From NCBI GenBank assembly GCA_028289305.1, contig JANQQO010000043.1, positions 1 through 7,528 of the forward strand: 7,528 bases of DNA, given 5' to 3'. The notes under the pieces were generated by a model. That model was given only the letters and a program-made list of their open reading frames with translations, had not been told where the DNA came from and did no database searches. Made by a program: the position numbers and the translations under genes. Of the stretch, positions 1 through 5,879 are shown in pieces. The first letter of the stretch is position 1. Each line of letters begins with the position of its first letter. The DNA is from Rickettsiales bacterium. GTDB lineage: Bacteria > Pseudomonadota > Alphaproteobacteria > Rickettsiales > JANQQO01.

Positions 1-189
1 CTTGCAGCGGAATATACGCCTGGCGAGGTGGCAGAGGCACACGGCACGGTGCTGGATGATCAGCTTACGGTTGCTTGTGGCGGTGGCACGTTAACACCAA
101 CTTTGGTGCAGCGGCAGGGCAAAAAGCCGATGCCTAGCGATGCGCTGTTGCGCGGCTTTGAAATTCCAAAAGGCAGCGTGTTGTCGTAA
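1..189 (+). CDS. fmt: Methionyl-tRNA formyltransferase, C-terminal fragment (5' truncated by window)
   Basis: Frame 1 is open from the first base to the TAA at 187-189 and gives 62 residues. The fragment contains PGEV, then GTVLDDQLTVACGGG and QRQGKKPM, and ends in LLRGFEIPKGSVLS. This matches the C-terminal OB-fold-like tRNA-binding domain of Fmt, where the pattern 'Q..GKKPM....LRGF.I..G..L' closes the protein. Fmt transfers a formyl group from 10-formyl-tetrahydrofolate to Met-tRNA(fMet) in the cytoplasm, for translation initiation. The catalytic N-terminal domain lies outside the window, so its integrity cannot be judged. The stop is 5 nt before truA, in line with the fmt-truA gene order common in alphaproteobacteria, so the two are probably co-transcribed. 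Confidence 0.88.
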   Translation, partial: LAAEYTPGEVAEAHGTVLDDQLTVACGGGTLTPTLVQRQGKKPMPSDALLRGFEIPKGSVLS

Positions 190-194
190 AAACC

Positions 195-941
195 ATGCCG
201 CGCTATAAACTCACGATTGAATATGATGGCACGGGGCTGCATGGCTGGCAGCGTCAGGAGAATGGGCGCTCTGTGCAGGCATTGTTAGAAGACGCCGCCC
301 TGCAATTTTGTCAGGAGGAAGTGCTGATTTATGGTGCCGGGCGCACCGATGCGGGTGTGCATGCACGTGGGCAGGTAGCGCATTGCGATTTTAAAGAAAA
401 TTATCAAGAAGAAACAATACGTAAGGCGCTAAATTTTTATCTAAAAGGTGAACTTGTGAGCGTGCTGGCCGTAACGCAGGTCAACAACGAATTTCATGCA
501 CGTTTTTCAGCAACTAAACGTGAATATCTCTATCAAATTATTAATCGCCCCTCTCCTCTGACATTGGAACGCCTCCGTGCATGGCACCTGGCAAAACCCC
601 TTGATGTGACATGCATGCAAGAAGCGGCAAATGTGTTGATCGGCAAGCATGATTTTTCCAGCTTTCGCGCCAGCGATTGTCAGGCTCAATCACCTGTGAA
701 AACAATAGATAGTATAGATATAGAAACCCATGGTGAACACATTGACATAACCATCACTGCACAATCATTCTTATATCATATGGTGCGCAATATCGTTGGG
801 ATGCTGCGCCGTGCGGGTGAAGGGAAGCTCTCTATAGATGCGGTGCAGGAGCTTTTAGCGGCGAAAGACCGCACCCTTGCACCATCCGCTGCACCCGCAC
901 ATGGACTTTATTTAACAAAAGTAGTATACGAGGACGCTTAG
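195..941 (+). CDS. truA: tRNA pseudouridine(38-40) synthase TruA
   Basis: The 248-residue product has normal TruA length. It begins MPRYKLTIEYDGTGLHGWQRQ, the typical first strand and Y-DG-F/L-GWQ motif of the family. The catalytic aspartate is D52 in GAGRTDAGVHARGQVAHCDF (residues 47-66). Later hallmarks are FHARFSATKREYLYQI (about 100-115), KHDFSSFRA (about 151-159) and the C-terminal FLYHMVRNIVGMLRRAG (about 192-208). TruA isomerises U38, U39 and U40 in the anticodon stem-loop of many tRNAs. The ATG at 195 lies 5 nt after the fmt stop, and I see no good Shine-Dalgarno sequence before it, so expression by translational coupling from fmt is likely. queF follows after 18 nt on the same strand. 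All expected motifs are present. Confidence 0.96.
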   Translation: MPRYKLTIEYDGTGLHGWQRQENGRSVQALLEDAALQFCQEEVLIYGAGRTDAGVHARGQVAHCDFKENYQEETIRKALNFYLKGELVSVLAVTQVNNEFHARFSATKREYLYQIINRPSPLTLERLRAWHLAKPLDVTCMQEAANVLIGKHDFSSFRASDCQAQSPVKTIDSIDIETHGEHIDITITAQSFLYHMVRNIVGMLRRAGEGKLSIDAVQELLAAKDRTLAPSAAPAHGLYLTKVVYEDA

Positions 942-959
942 CTTTAGAGGAATCTATCA

Positions 960-1418
960 ATGGTAGAAGAAAATACGCTAACACAATTGGGAGGAAACAC
1001 GCCCCTGCCCGCCTCACCTGAGGATGCGGCGTTAGAGACGGTAGCAAACCCACACAAAGATGCGCCGTATCTCGTGCGCTTCACCTGCCCGGAATTTACT
1101 TCGCTCTGCCCGGTGACCGGTCAGCCAGATTTTGCGCATATCGTGATTGATTATGTGCCGCAGGAATGTATCGTGGAAAGCAAATCGCTCAAGCTGTTTT
1201 TAGGCTCGTTCCGCAATCATGCCGCCTTCCACGAAGCCTGCACACTAGATATTGCTAAACGCCTTGAAAAAGAGATCGCGCCGCTGTGGCTACGTATTGG
1301 CGGATATTGGTATCCGCGCGGCGGCATCCCGATCGATATTTTTTATCAAAGTGGAAACACGCCTGAGGCGCTTTGGATTCCGGAACAGAATGTAGCAGCT
1401 TATCGCGGCAGAGGCTGA
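960..1418 (+). CDS. queF: NADPH-dependent 7-cyano-7-deazaguanine reductase (type I QueF)
   Basis: The 152-residue product matches the short, unimodular QueF family of the tunnelling fold. It reduces the nitrile of preQ0 to the aminomethyl group of preQ1, a step in queuosine synthesis for tRNA position 34. Visible motifs are FTSLCPVTGQPDF with the nucleophile C50 and proton donor D57, the family signature ESKSLKLF (73-80), and FHEAC with H91 and E92. The C50-E92 spacing of 42 residues equals that between Cys55 and Glu97 in the B. subtilis enzyme. Residues 1-36 are a variable N-terminal extension. AGAGG at 946-950 gives a ribosome binding site 9 nt before the ATG. The gene lies 18 nt after truA and probably ends the fmt-truA-queF operon; its TGA is 1 nt from the stop of the convergent FlgC-like gene. 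Confidence 0.96.
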   Translation: MVEENTLTQLGGNTPLPASPEDAALETVANPHKDAPYLVRFTCPEFTSLCPVTGQPDFAHIVIDYVPQECIVESKSLKLFLGSFRNHAAFHEACTLDIAKRLEKEIAPLWLRIGGYWYPRGGIPIDIFYQSGNTPEALWIPEQNVAAYRGRG

Positions 1419-1419
1419 C

Positions 1420-1815
1420 TTATTCACGCAGGTCAACGAGCGCACCGAGCAGCTCATCCCCAGCTTCAATCAGACTAAGATTCGCGCGGAATACATTCTT
1501 AGCGATCAGTATATCGGCAAATTCTGAGGCCAGCTCGATATCCGGCAGCTGGATGAACCCTTCCGCATCCGCATCCGGGTGATCCGGGCTAAACACGGGA
1601 ACGGGCTCACCCTGCCGATCACGCACGAGCGGCAGGGTGCCACCTGTTGTCTGGGGCAGCTGCACCACTTCTTGCGGCGTGAAAGGCTCATTTATCACCT
1701 GCCCATCTTTCAGCGCCGTGGTGCTGCGGAAATTCGCAATATTATTAGACGCGGTGTTAATTCTTGCACCGGCCGCATTCAGGCCACTCACCGCTATGCC
1801 AAATATGGATGTCAT
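1420..1815 (-). CDS. Stand-alone FlgC-like flagellar basal-body rod family protein
   Basis: The 131-residue product has both ends of the flagellar rod/hook family. The N-terminal helix SGLNAAGARINTASNNIANF (10-29) contains the family SNNIAN motif. The C-terminal segment carries PDHPDADAEGFIQLPDIEL (78-96), followed by ASEFADILIAKNVFRANL (96-113), as in FlgC. The middle is short, as expected for FlgC-size rod proteins, which assemble in the periplasmic part of the flagellar rod without a Sec signal. I chose ATG at 1815 over the in-frame GTG at 1818, because GGAGG (complement of 1821-1825) lies 5 nt from the ATG and only 2 nt from the GTG. A weak -10-like TATAGT lies upstream on the minus strand, without a convincing -35. 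No other flagellar gene is in the window, so I would not call it flgC itself: it may be a FlgC paralogue or a lineage-specific accessory protein. Confidence 0.8.
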   Translation of the reverse strand: MTSIFGIAVSGLNAAGARINTASNNIANFRSTTALKDGQVINEPFTPQEVVQLPQTTGGTLPLVRDRQGEPVPVFSPDHPDADAEGFIQLPDIELASEFADILIAKNVFRANLSLIEAGDELLGALVDLRE

Positions 1816-1902
1816 CACACCCTCCCTCTATGCCTCACTATACCACAGAAAGAGAATAAAGAACAGAATGTTATAAAAAATTCTTATGAGAGTACAAAAG
1901 CT

Positions 1903-2748
1903 TTAACCGGCATCAGCGTATTTTTTTGTCTCGTCCGCACACGCGCTACAGATCTGCGCATCAGGTGCGGATTGGCGCAGATCATCGGTGGTGACAGGGG
2001 CGCCGCATTGATCGCACAACACCGCCTGCGCCGGCGTTAAATCATCCTCCACCGCCACGCGATCATCAAAGACAAAACATGCGCCTTCCCACACATTGTT
2101 TTCATTACCGGTTTCTTCAAAATATTGCAGGATACCGCCTTCGAGGTGGTAGACCTCGTCAAACCCCTGCTGCTTCAATAGCGCCGTGGTTTTCTCGCAG
2201 CGTATGCCGCCTGTGCAATACATCGCGATTTTTTGCTGTTTATTTGAGGAAAGATTTTCTTCCACCCAGCGTGGAAACGCCCGAAACGTCTTGATGTTAG
2301 GGTTTAACGCGTCTTTGAACTGGCCAATTTTTACCTCATAATCATTGCGGGTATCCACCACGATCACATCATCGCGCGCAATGAACGCATCCCACTCTTT
2401 GGCGGGAATATAGGTGCCACGCTGCTCCAGCGGCAGCTCCTCCATCCCCATGCGGACGATTTCTTTTTTCAGCCGCACCTTCATACGCAAGAATGGCTGG
2501 GTATCCGCATAGCTCTCCTTGGTGGGCATCGCACGCAGGCGTGGATCTTCATCGAGATAAGCAAAGAACGCATCAATCGCTGCGCGCGTGCCGGAGATGG
2601 TACTGTTAATCCCCTCCTGCGCCAGGAGAATCGAGCCTTTCATCGCATGCGCATCACAGAATGTCTGCAGCGAGGGTTGCAGCTCCTGATAATCTGGGAG
2701 CGCAACAAATCGGTAGAACGTGCTGATTACAATGGGTTTTTCTGTCAT
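1903..2748 (-). CDS. trhO: tRNA uridine(34) hydroxylase, rhodanese-like (TrhO/YceA family)
   Basis: The 281-residue protein has the TrhO layout. An N-terminal acylphosphatase-like domain (about 5-100) includes KGSILLAQEGINSTISGT (37-54). A rhodanese domain (about 115-215) has VDTRNDYEV (131-139) and the active-site loop MYCTGGIRCEK with C178 and C184. A C-terminal tail holds two CxxC pairs (C245/C248 and C267/C270) that could bind zinc. TrhO performs oxygen-dependent hydroxylation of U34 to 5-hydroxyuridine, the first step to (m)cmo5U in tRNAs that read several codons. The ATG at 2748 is preceded by AGAGAGG (complement of 2759-2765) with a 10-nt spacer. The gene is divergent from the glycine-rich hypothetical gene and about 87 nt upstream of the FlgC-like gene on the same strand. 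The family assignment is firm; the activity is inferred from characterised E. coli and B. subtilis members. Confidence 0.93.
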   Translation of the reverse strand: MTEKPIVISTFYRFVALPDYQELQPSLQTFCDAHAMKGSILLAQEGINSTISGTRAAIDAFFAYLDEDPRLRAMPTKESYADTQPFLRMKVRLKKEIVRMGMEELPLEQRGTYIPAKEWDAFIARDDVIVVDTRNDYEVKIGQFKDALNPNIKTFRAFPRWVEENLSSNKQQKIAMYCTGGIRCEKTTALLKQQGFDEVYHLEGGILQYFEETGNENNVWEGACFVFDDRVAVEDDLTPAQAVLCDQCGAPVTTDDLRQSAPDAQICSACADETKKYADAG

Positions 2749-2910
2749 ATTTTTTGTGCCTCTCTGGGCAGTATTTGCCTATAGGGGTAAGCAAAAAATG
2801 CCGCTTTGGATAGCATCTCACCCGCGCAGAATCAAGAAATAGTTATAAATCACCGTGTTAGAATTGGCACGCCGGTTGCTTATTATATGGGTATAACACA
2901 GGTTACGCAT

Positions 2911-3399
2911 ATGGCTTTACCTCCTATTCCACCGTTTTCAACGGGTCAGAACAGCACCCCGCTTACGCCGCAACAACCCGCAGCGCAAGAAAGTAGTTTC
3001 TGGGGTGAGGATGGGTTTGGCTTTGGCGATCTATTGGATATCGTCAATCCATTTCATCACATCCCAATCGTATCGCATATTTATGAGAACGCGACCGGCG
3101 ATGCGCGTTCTGGTGGGGCAAGCTTGTTAGGCGGCGCGCTGTTTGGCGGGGTGATTGGGTTTGTCTCCTCCTTCTTTAATGATGCGGTAAAGCAGGTGAC
3201 GGGGAAAGATGTCGGTGCGCATACCGTGGCGTTTTTTGAGGGAGAGAAGGCTACACCAAATATACAGACTGCTGAACAGCAGCCAGGAGGGCGGCACCAG
3301 GTGGTGCCTGCTGTTACGCAAGGGATTGAACGCTATAATCAGCGCATTCTGATCCACGATACTAAGCACGTACCGCACCAGCTTGATAAACGTATTTAG
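2911..3399 (+). CDS. Conserved-looking hypothetical protein with NPFHHIP motif and glycine-rich hydrophobic segment
   Basis: No function can be assigned. From ATG 2911 the product is 162 residues. A proline/glutamine-rich low-complexity head (1-30) is followed by a core at about 38-110: FGDLLDIVNPFHHIPIVSHI (38-57), then YENATGD, then LLGGALFGGVIGFVSSFF (72-89), a small-residue-rich helix of glycine-zipper type, and TGKDVG (97-102). The tail is polar. From memory, 'DLLDVxNPLQHIPVVxxxYRxxTGD' proteins occur in other alphaproteobacteria, but I cannot search to confirm. The frame is open back to a TTG at 2806 and has another ATG at 2887. I prefer 2911 because AGG (2900-2902) lies 8 nt upstream and the added residues look unlike the family core. 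The glycine-rich segment suggests membrane association. It converges with cpaD, with only 13 nt between the stops. Confidence 0.7.
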   Translation: MALPPIPPFSTGQNSTPLTPQQPAAQESSFWGEDGFGFGDLLDIVNPFHHIPIVSHIYENATGDARSGGASLLGGALFGGVIGFVSSFFNDAVKQVTGKDVGAHTVAFFEGEKATPNIQTAEQQPGGRHQVVPAVTQGIERYNQRILIHDTKHVPHQLDKRI

Positions 3400-3404
3400 G
3401 AGCG

Positions 3405-3429
3405 TATGCCGCTTATTTTACGCGGCGTA
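3405..3429. terminator. Stem-loop between convergent genes, possible weak terminator
   Basis: TATGCCGC (3405-3412) can pair with GCGGCGTA (3422-3429) around a 9-nt loop. On the plus strand this gives 8 pairs with one G-U; on the minus strand one pair is a mismatch. It begins 6 nt after the hypothetical gene's stop and overlaps the cpaD stop at 3413-3415, so it lies where a shared terminator would be expected. Neither side has a T-run, so intrinsic termination is doubtful. Confidence 0.3.
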
Positions 3430-3958
3430 AGACAGGATGGTGGCGATGGCCGTGGCGCGCACGCTTGATGGCTTTTGCAGCAGATTCTGCGTCTTGCTGA
3501 TCAAGGAAGGTAGGGCTTACAAACTGGCGGTGGTCTTTCACCATCTGCACGGTGTTGGCAGACACCGAGCAGCCCAAACCAACGAATTCTTGCCCCGCAC
3601 CAGCTTTACAATCCCGCGTCACCAGGCGCTCGTAGAATAATACCACTTCACCAGCACTGCTTTTCTCAACGCGCTCAAACGGAATGCCGTATTGCGTCAG
3701 CACCACTTCCGCTTCAGCACAGAGGTTGTTCTGGCTGTCACAGGCGAGTTCCGCACGGGTTGGCTGATCATTATCGACCCAGCCAGCGAATTCGTCTACC
3801 ACATCACCCGAAGTCAGGCCGAACGTCACGCGCTCAGAAGAGAAATCAAGCAGAGATTCTGGCCGTACGATGTGGTTGATATGCTCATCCGCCAGCGGCG
3901 TGCAGGCGCTCAATAACAGCGCAGCAAAGGCACCCAGAATTACTCGTTTCTTTGCCAT
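3413..3958 (-). CDS. cpaD: Flp/Tad pilus assembly lipoprotein, CpaD-like
   Basis: The protein starts MAKKRVILGAFAALLLSACT. A basic N-terminus, a hydrophobic helix and the lipobox LSAC predict lipidation at C19 and outer-membrane anchoring. The body is short but CpaD-like: TFGLTSGDVVDEFAGWV (45-61), a LTQYGIPFERVE stretch (87-98), and GLGCSVSANTVQMVKDHRQF (127-146). The last corresponds to the usual 'FGCA..NLAAMVA.P.DL' block but is divergent. Five cysteines (19, 73, 80, 117, 130) leave two possible disulfides, and a His-rich patch HGHRHH (169-174) lies near the C-terminus. CpaD works with the secretin CpaC in the Tad pilus channel. Three consecutive ATGs (3964, 3961, 3958) follow the cpaC end. 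The first overlaps the cpaC stop by 4 nt, while the third has GGTGG (3966-3970) at 7 nt, so I chose it. Identity is supported by motif and position, with moderate divergence. Confidence 0.8.
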   Translation of the reverse strand: MAKKRVILGAFAALLLSACTPLADEHINHIVRPESLLDFSSERVTFGLTSGDVVDEFAGWVDNDQPTRAELACDSQNNLCAEAEVVLTQYGIPFERVEKSSAGEVVLFYERLVTRDCKAGAGQEFVGLGCSVSANTVQMVKDHRQFVSPTFLDQQDAESAAKAIKRARHGHRHHPVLRRVK

Positions 3959-3960
3959 CA

Positions 3961-5193
3961 TCATTCCACCATAAACCCGTATGGGCCCTCCAAATTATCC
4001 GCAGCACTGGTGCCCGCAGGCGTGCCTTCGTTCAACACACCAACAAAGCGGCGATCGAGAATCGTGGGTACATAGCTGCTATCTGTGGGTAGGCGTATAT
4101 CTTTTGAGACCACAGGATCCACCAGATAAGGTGTGATGGCAATCACCAACTCACTATCATCGCGGCTGAAATTATCGGTTTTGATAAGCCCTGCGATCAT
4201 GAAACTCTCACCAGGAGAAAGCTCCACGGTTGTTTTTGCTTTGCGAGATTGCAGCGCTGGAATGGTAATACCACTCACATTCACCGCACCTTTATCGCTG
4301 AGCTCTGATACTTCTGGCTCTACCGCTAAGCGAATGCGGCTATCTGAGAGCACGGTTGGTGTGAACCTTACCTTCACCCCAAACTCTTTATACAGCACCG
4401 ACATCACCTTATTCTGTTGTGCAACCGGCACTGGGAATTCACCACCCGCCAAGAACTCGGCGGTTTCACCGGAAATAGCGATCAGGCTCGGTTCTGCCAA
4501 TACTTTCAACAGGCCGCTGCTCTTTAGGCTGTTCAGTTTATTCGTCATATTGGACGATTTAGACTTCACCGCACCGCCTTGATGAATGCCGAGCTGGCCT
4601 ACGCCGCTGCGCTTCACTTCACTTACTTGCACGCGCAGCATCACCTGCTGGCCGCCTTCTACTTTCATCAGATTGATGACATCTTCTTTATTCGCCACCA
4701 GCTTACGCGCCATTCTCATGACGTTATGCGCTGTTTCTGCATCTTTCACCGTACCACGCAACACCAGGCTACCGCCGACGAAACGTGCGTCTATCTCTTC
4801 ACCGGGGAAGAATTGTTGTAGCATGCTGTGCCTGCTGCTCGGTGCCCGCGGACGGTTGACGCGTGCAGGAGCTGCCGCAACAGGGTCCCCACTGACGGTT
4901 ACCACTGCACTCCACACCGTTGCGCCATCAGGTGTGGAAAAAGCCACCGACGATATGCCGGCACTTTTACCAATCAGGCTCACTTGCATATCGCTATGCT
5001 TGATCACCCGCAAAACAGCCTTATCGCCAATCGATACATTGGTGAAGCTGCCGGGGAGATTGACTAATTCTTTCTGCTGAGGAGCAAGGGTGAGAGTATT
5101 ATGCTGCGCCGCCTGTGCCACGCCAGAAAACACCAACAGCGCTATAACAAGCGCGGCGCCGAGCGTGAACTTCTGTATGTGGCGAAAAGACAT
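3961..5193 (-). CDS. cpaC: Compact CpaC/RcpA-like pilus secretin
   Basis: The 410-residue protein has a Sec signal peptide (1-28, cleavage predicted after AQA). A pilus-formation N-terminal domain (about 30-103) includes SFTNVSIGDKAVLRVI (49-64). A BON-like segment (about 128-178) includes GGSLVLRGTVKDAETAHNVM (140-159). The secretin core has VQVSEVKRSGVGQLGI (188-203), LLKVLAEPSLIAISGETAEF (228-247), FLAGGEFPVPV (247-257), FGVKVRFTPTVLSDSRIRLA (271-290) and LVIAITPYLVDP (349-360). CpaC normally forms the outer-membrane channel of the Tad pilus. Two segments are short or absent: only about 24 residues separate QLGI from LLKVLAEP, and AGLIKTD (334-340) runs into NFSRDDSELV with no VPxLGxLF motif. 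The reading frame is unbroken, so this is not a simple frameshift. Only a weak GGA precedes ATG 5193; a promoter lies just upstream. The gene is translationally coupled to cpaD. Confidence 0.85.
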   Translation of the reverse strand: MSFRHIQKFTLGAALVIALLVFSGVAQAAQHNTLTLAPQQKELVNLPGSFTNVSIGDKAVLRVIKHSDMQVSLIGKSAGISSVAFSTPDGATVWSAVVTVSGDPVAAAPARVNRPRAPSSRHSMLQQFFPGEEIDARFVGGSLVLRGTVKDAETAHNVMRMARKLVANKEDVINLMKVEGGQQVMLRVQVSEVKRSGVGQLGIHQGGAVKSKSSNMTNKLNSLKSSGLLKVLAEPSLIAISGETAEFLAGGEFPVPVAQQNKVMSVLYKEFGVKVRFTPTVLSDSRIRLAVEPEVSELSDKGAVNVSGITIPALQSRKAKTTVELSPGESFMIAGLIKTDNFSRDDSELVIAITPYLVDPVVSKDIRLPTDSSYVPTILDRRFVGVLNEGTPAGTSAADNLEGPYGFMVE

Positions 5194-5203
5194 AATATTC
5201 CAT

Positions 5204-5223
5204 AACCCTCGTTTGTGGGGGTT
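5204..5223. other. Small inverted repeat in the cpaC leader
   Basis: AACCCTC (5204-5210) and GGGGGTT (5217-5223) form a 7-pair stem with one G-U on the plus strand and a 6-nt loop. In the minus-strand transcript one pair is a mismatch. It lies between the cpaC promoter and start codon, close to the predicted transcription start, and could be an operator or a leader hairpin. No T-run follows, so it is not a clear terminator for the upstream toxin gene. Confidence 0.25.
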
Positions 5224-5224
5224 A

Positions 5225-5254
5225 GTAATATTTCATCTTGTCTTCACTAGTCAA
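5225..5254 (-). promoter_or_regulatory. Sigma-70-type promoter for cpaC-cpaD
   Basis: On the minus strand TTGACT (complement of 5249-5254, 5 of 6 to the consensus -35) is followed after 18 nt by TATTAC (complement of 5225-5230, 4 of 6 to the -10). Transcription would begin near 5218, about 25 nt before the cpaC ATG. It lies in the gap after the toxin stop, so cpaC-cpaD can be expressed independently of the toxin-antitoxin operon. A TGTCTT/AAGACA inverted repeat surrounds the -35 and may be a regulator site. Confidence 0.5.
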
Positions 5255-5268
5255 GACATTAATCACCA

Positions 5269-5544
5269 TTATCTTTCATAGATATGTTTGCGGTGACCTA
5301 TGGCGGTTATAGATACCATCTTATCCTCTGTATTAAGGTGGTATAACACCCGGTAATCGCCCACACGCAAACTGCGCAGATGGTGCAAACTGTGACGCAG
5401 TGGCTTACCAAAACGCAGCGGATCTGTGGCCAATTTGGTCTCTATGGATTTTTTAATGCGGGCGCGCGTTGCTTTATCTAGATGCGGTATATCTTTTTCT
5501 ATGACGCTTGCCGCATAGCGAATATGCCATATAGGAGGCGGCAT
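5269..5544 (-). CDS. RelE/ParE-superfamily type II toxin
   Basis: The 91-residue product has RelE/ParE size and pattern. An N-terminal strand WHIRYAASVIEKDI (6-19) is followed by helices with LDKATRARIKKSIETKL (22-38). Then come DPLRFGKPLR (41-50) and LRSLRVGDYRVLYHL (56-70), the common 'GKPL...L.gLRSLRVGDYRVLY' core, and the closing strand VSITAIGHRKHIYER. Such toxins are mostly ribosome-dependent mRNA endonucleases (RelE branch) or gyrase inhibitors (ParE branch). The GHRKHIYE ending and the basic residues fit the RelE-like branch, but sequence alone does not settle the target. GGAAG (complement of 5551-5555) lies 6 nt before the ATG, inside the antitoxin's last codons, and the start is 3 nt after the antitoxin stop, so translation is likely coupled. 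The gene appears intact. Confidence 0.88.
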   Translation of the reverse strand: MPPPIWHIRYAASVIEKDIPHLDKATRARIKKSIETKLATDPLRFGKPLRHSLHHLRSLRVGDYRVLYHLNTEDKMVSITAIGHRKHIYER

Positions 5545-5547
5545 AGA

Positions 5548-5778
5548 TTACTTCCATGCATCATCATGATCCACCCAACGGCTGGATTTTTGTGCCTCTT
5601 CATAGCGCTTATCACCCACCTGTGAGAGATACGCATCTTCATTAAGCTCCAGCGCCTCGCGGATCAGATCTGCCGCCACCGCAGACACAGAACGGTTTTG
5701 TTTATCCGCCAGCGTTGCAAGTATCCCGCTAGTATCATCATCAAGCGTTACTTGTATTCTTGGGCGTTCGGTCGGCAT
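5548..5778 (-). CDS. Ribbon-helix-helix antitoxin of a RelE/ParE module
   Basis: The 76-residue product precedes the toxin in the same operon. Residues 6-44 fit a ribbon-helix-helix DNA-binding domain: strand PRIQVTLDD, then helices DTSGILATLADKQN and SVSAVAADLIREALEL. The acidic, aromatic C-terminal tail (about 45-76, ending SSRWVDHDDAWK) is the likely toxin-wrapping part. Such antitoxins neutralise the partner toxin by binding it and repress their own operon as dimers, with the toxin as co-repressor. AAGGA lies 9 nt before ATG 5778, and a TATATA -10-like box lies just upstream on the minus strand. The GTGTA/TACAC repeat at 5812-5831 is a candidate operator. Confidence 0.85.
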   Translation of the reverse strand: MPTERPRIQVTLDDDTSGILATLADKQNRSVSAVAADLIREALELNEDAYLSQVGDKRYEEAQKSSRWVDHDDAWK

Positions 5779-5811
5779 AGCTGAATATCCTTATATATTG
5801 CACATGTTCGA

Positions 5812-5831
5812 GTGTACCACTTATGATACAC
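5812..5831. promoter_or_regulatory. Candidate operator between the toxin-antitoxin operon and guaA
   Basis: GTGTA (5812-5816) and TACAC (5827-5831) are perfect inverted half-sites separated by 10 nt. A degenerate third half-site, TGCAC, lies at about 5799-5803. The repeat covers the expected -35 region of the minus-strand antitoxin promoter, whose -10-like TATATA is at about 5792-5797. This position suits autorepression by the ribbon-helix-helix antitoxin, and the site could also affect divergent guaA transcription. The assignment rests on symmetry and position only. Confidence 0.3.
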
Positions 5832-5858
5832 CTAGGCAAGGATATATTTCTAGCGTAT

Positions 5859-5879
5859 TTGCCGGCAATACCGTATAAC
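5859..5879 (+). promoter_or_regulatory. Palindrome and -10-like box before guaA
   Basis: TTGCCGGCAA at 5859-5868 is a perfect 10-bp palindrome. With one extra base it extends to GTATT-t-GCCGGC-AATAC (5855-5871). TATAAC (5874-5879, 5 of 6 to the -10 consensus) follows directly, so a repressor bound to the palindrome would lie between -35 and -10. No good -35 is seen 16-18 nt upstream. If this box is used, the transcript would begin about 3 nt before the guaA ATG and be nearly leaderless. Confidence 0.25.

Noticed and set aside
1866..1885. AGAAT/ATTCT inverted repeat with an A/T-rich loop between trhO and the FlgC-like gene
   Set aside because: A five-pair A/T-rich stem is too weak to call a terminator despite the nearby T-run on the minus strand.
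1579..2040. Plus-strand open frame of 153 codons opposite the FlgC-like and trhO genes
   Set aside because: It spans the antisense of two well-supported genes and the gap between them and gives no recognisable protein pattern.
2749..2799. ATTTTTTG (2749-2756) and CAAAAAAT (2792-2799) inverted repeat upstream of trhO
   Set aside because: It is almost entirely A/T runs separated by about 35 nt, so chance pairing is likely and no promoter or terminator pattern fits it.
4133..5080. Several plus-strand open frames opposite cpaC
   Set aside because: They are antisense to a gene with clear secretin, BON and signal-peptide features and look like composition-driven shadows.
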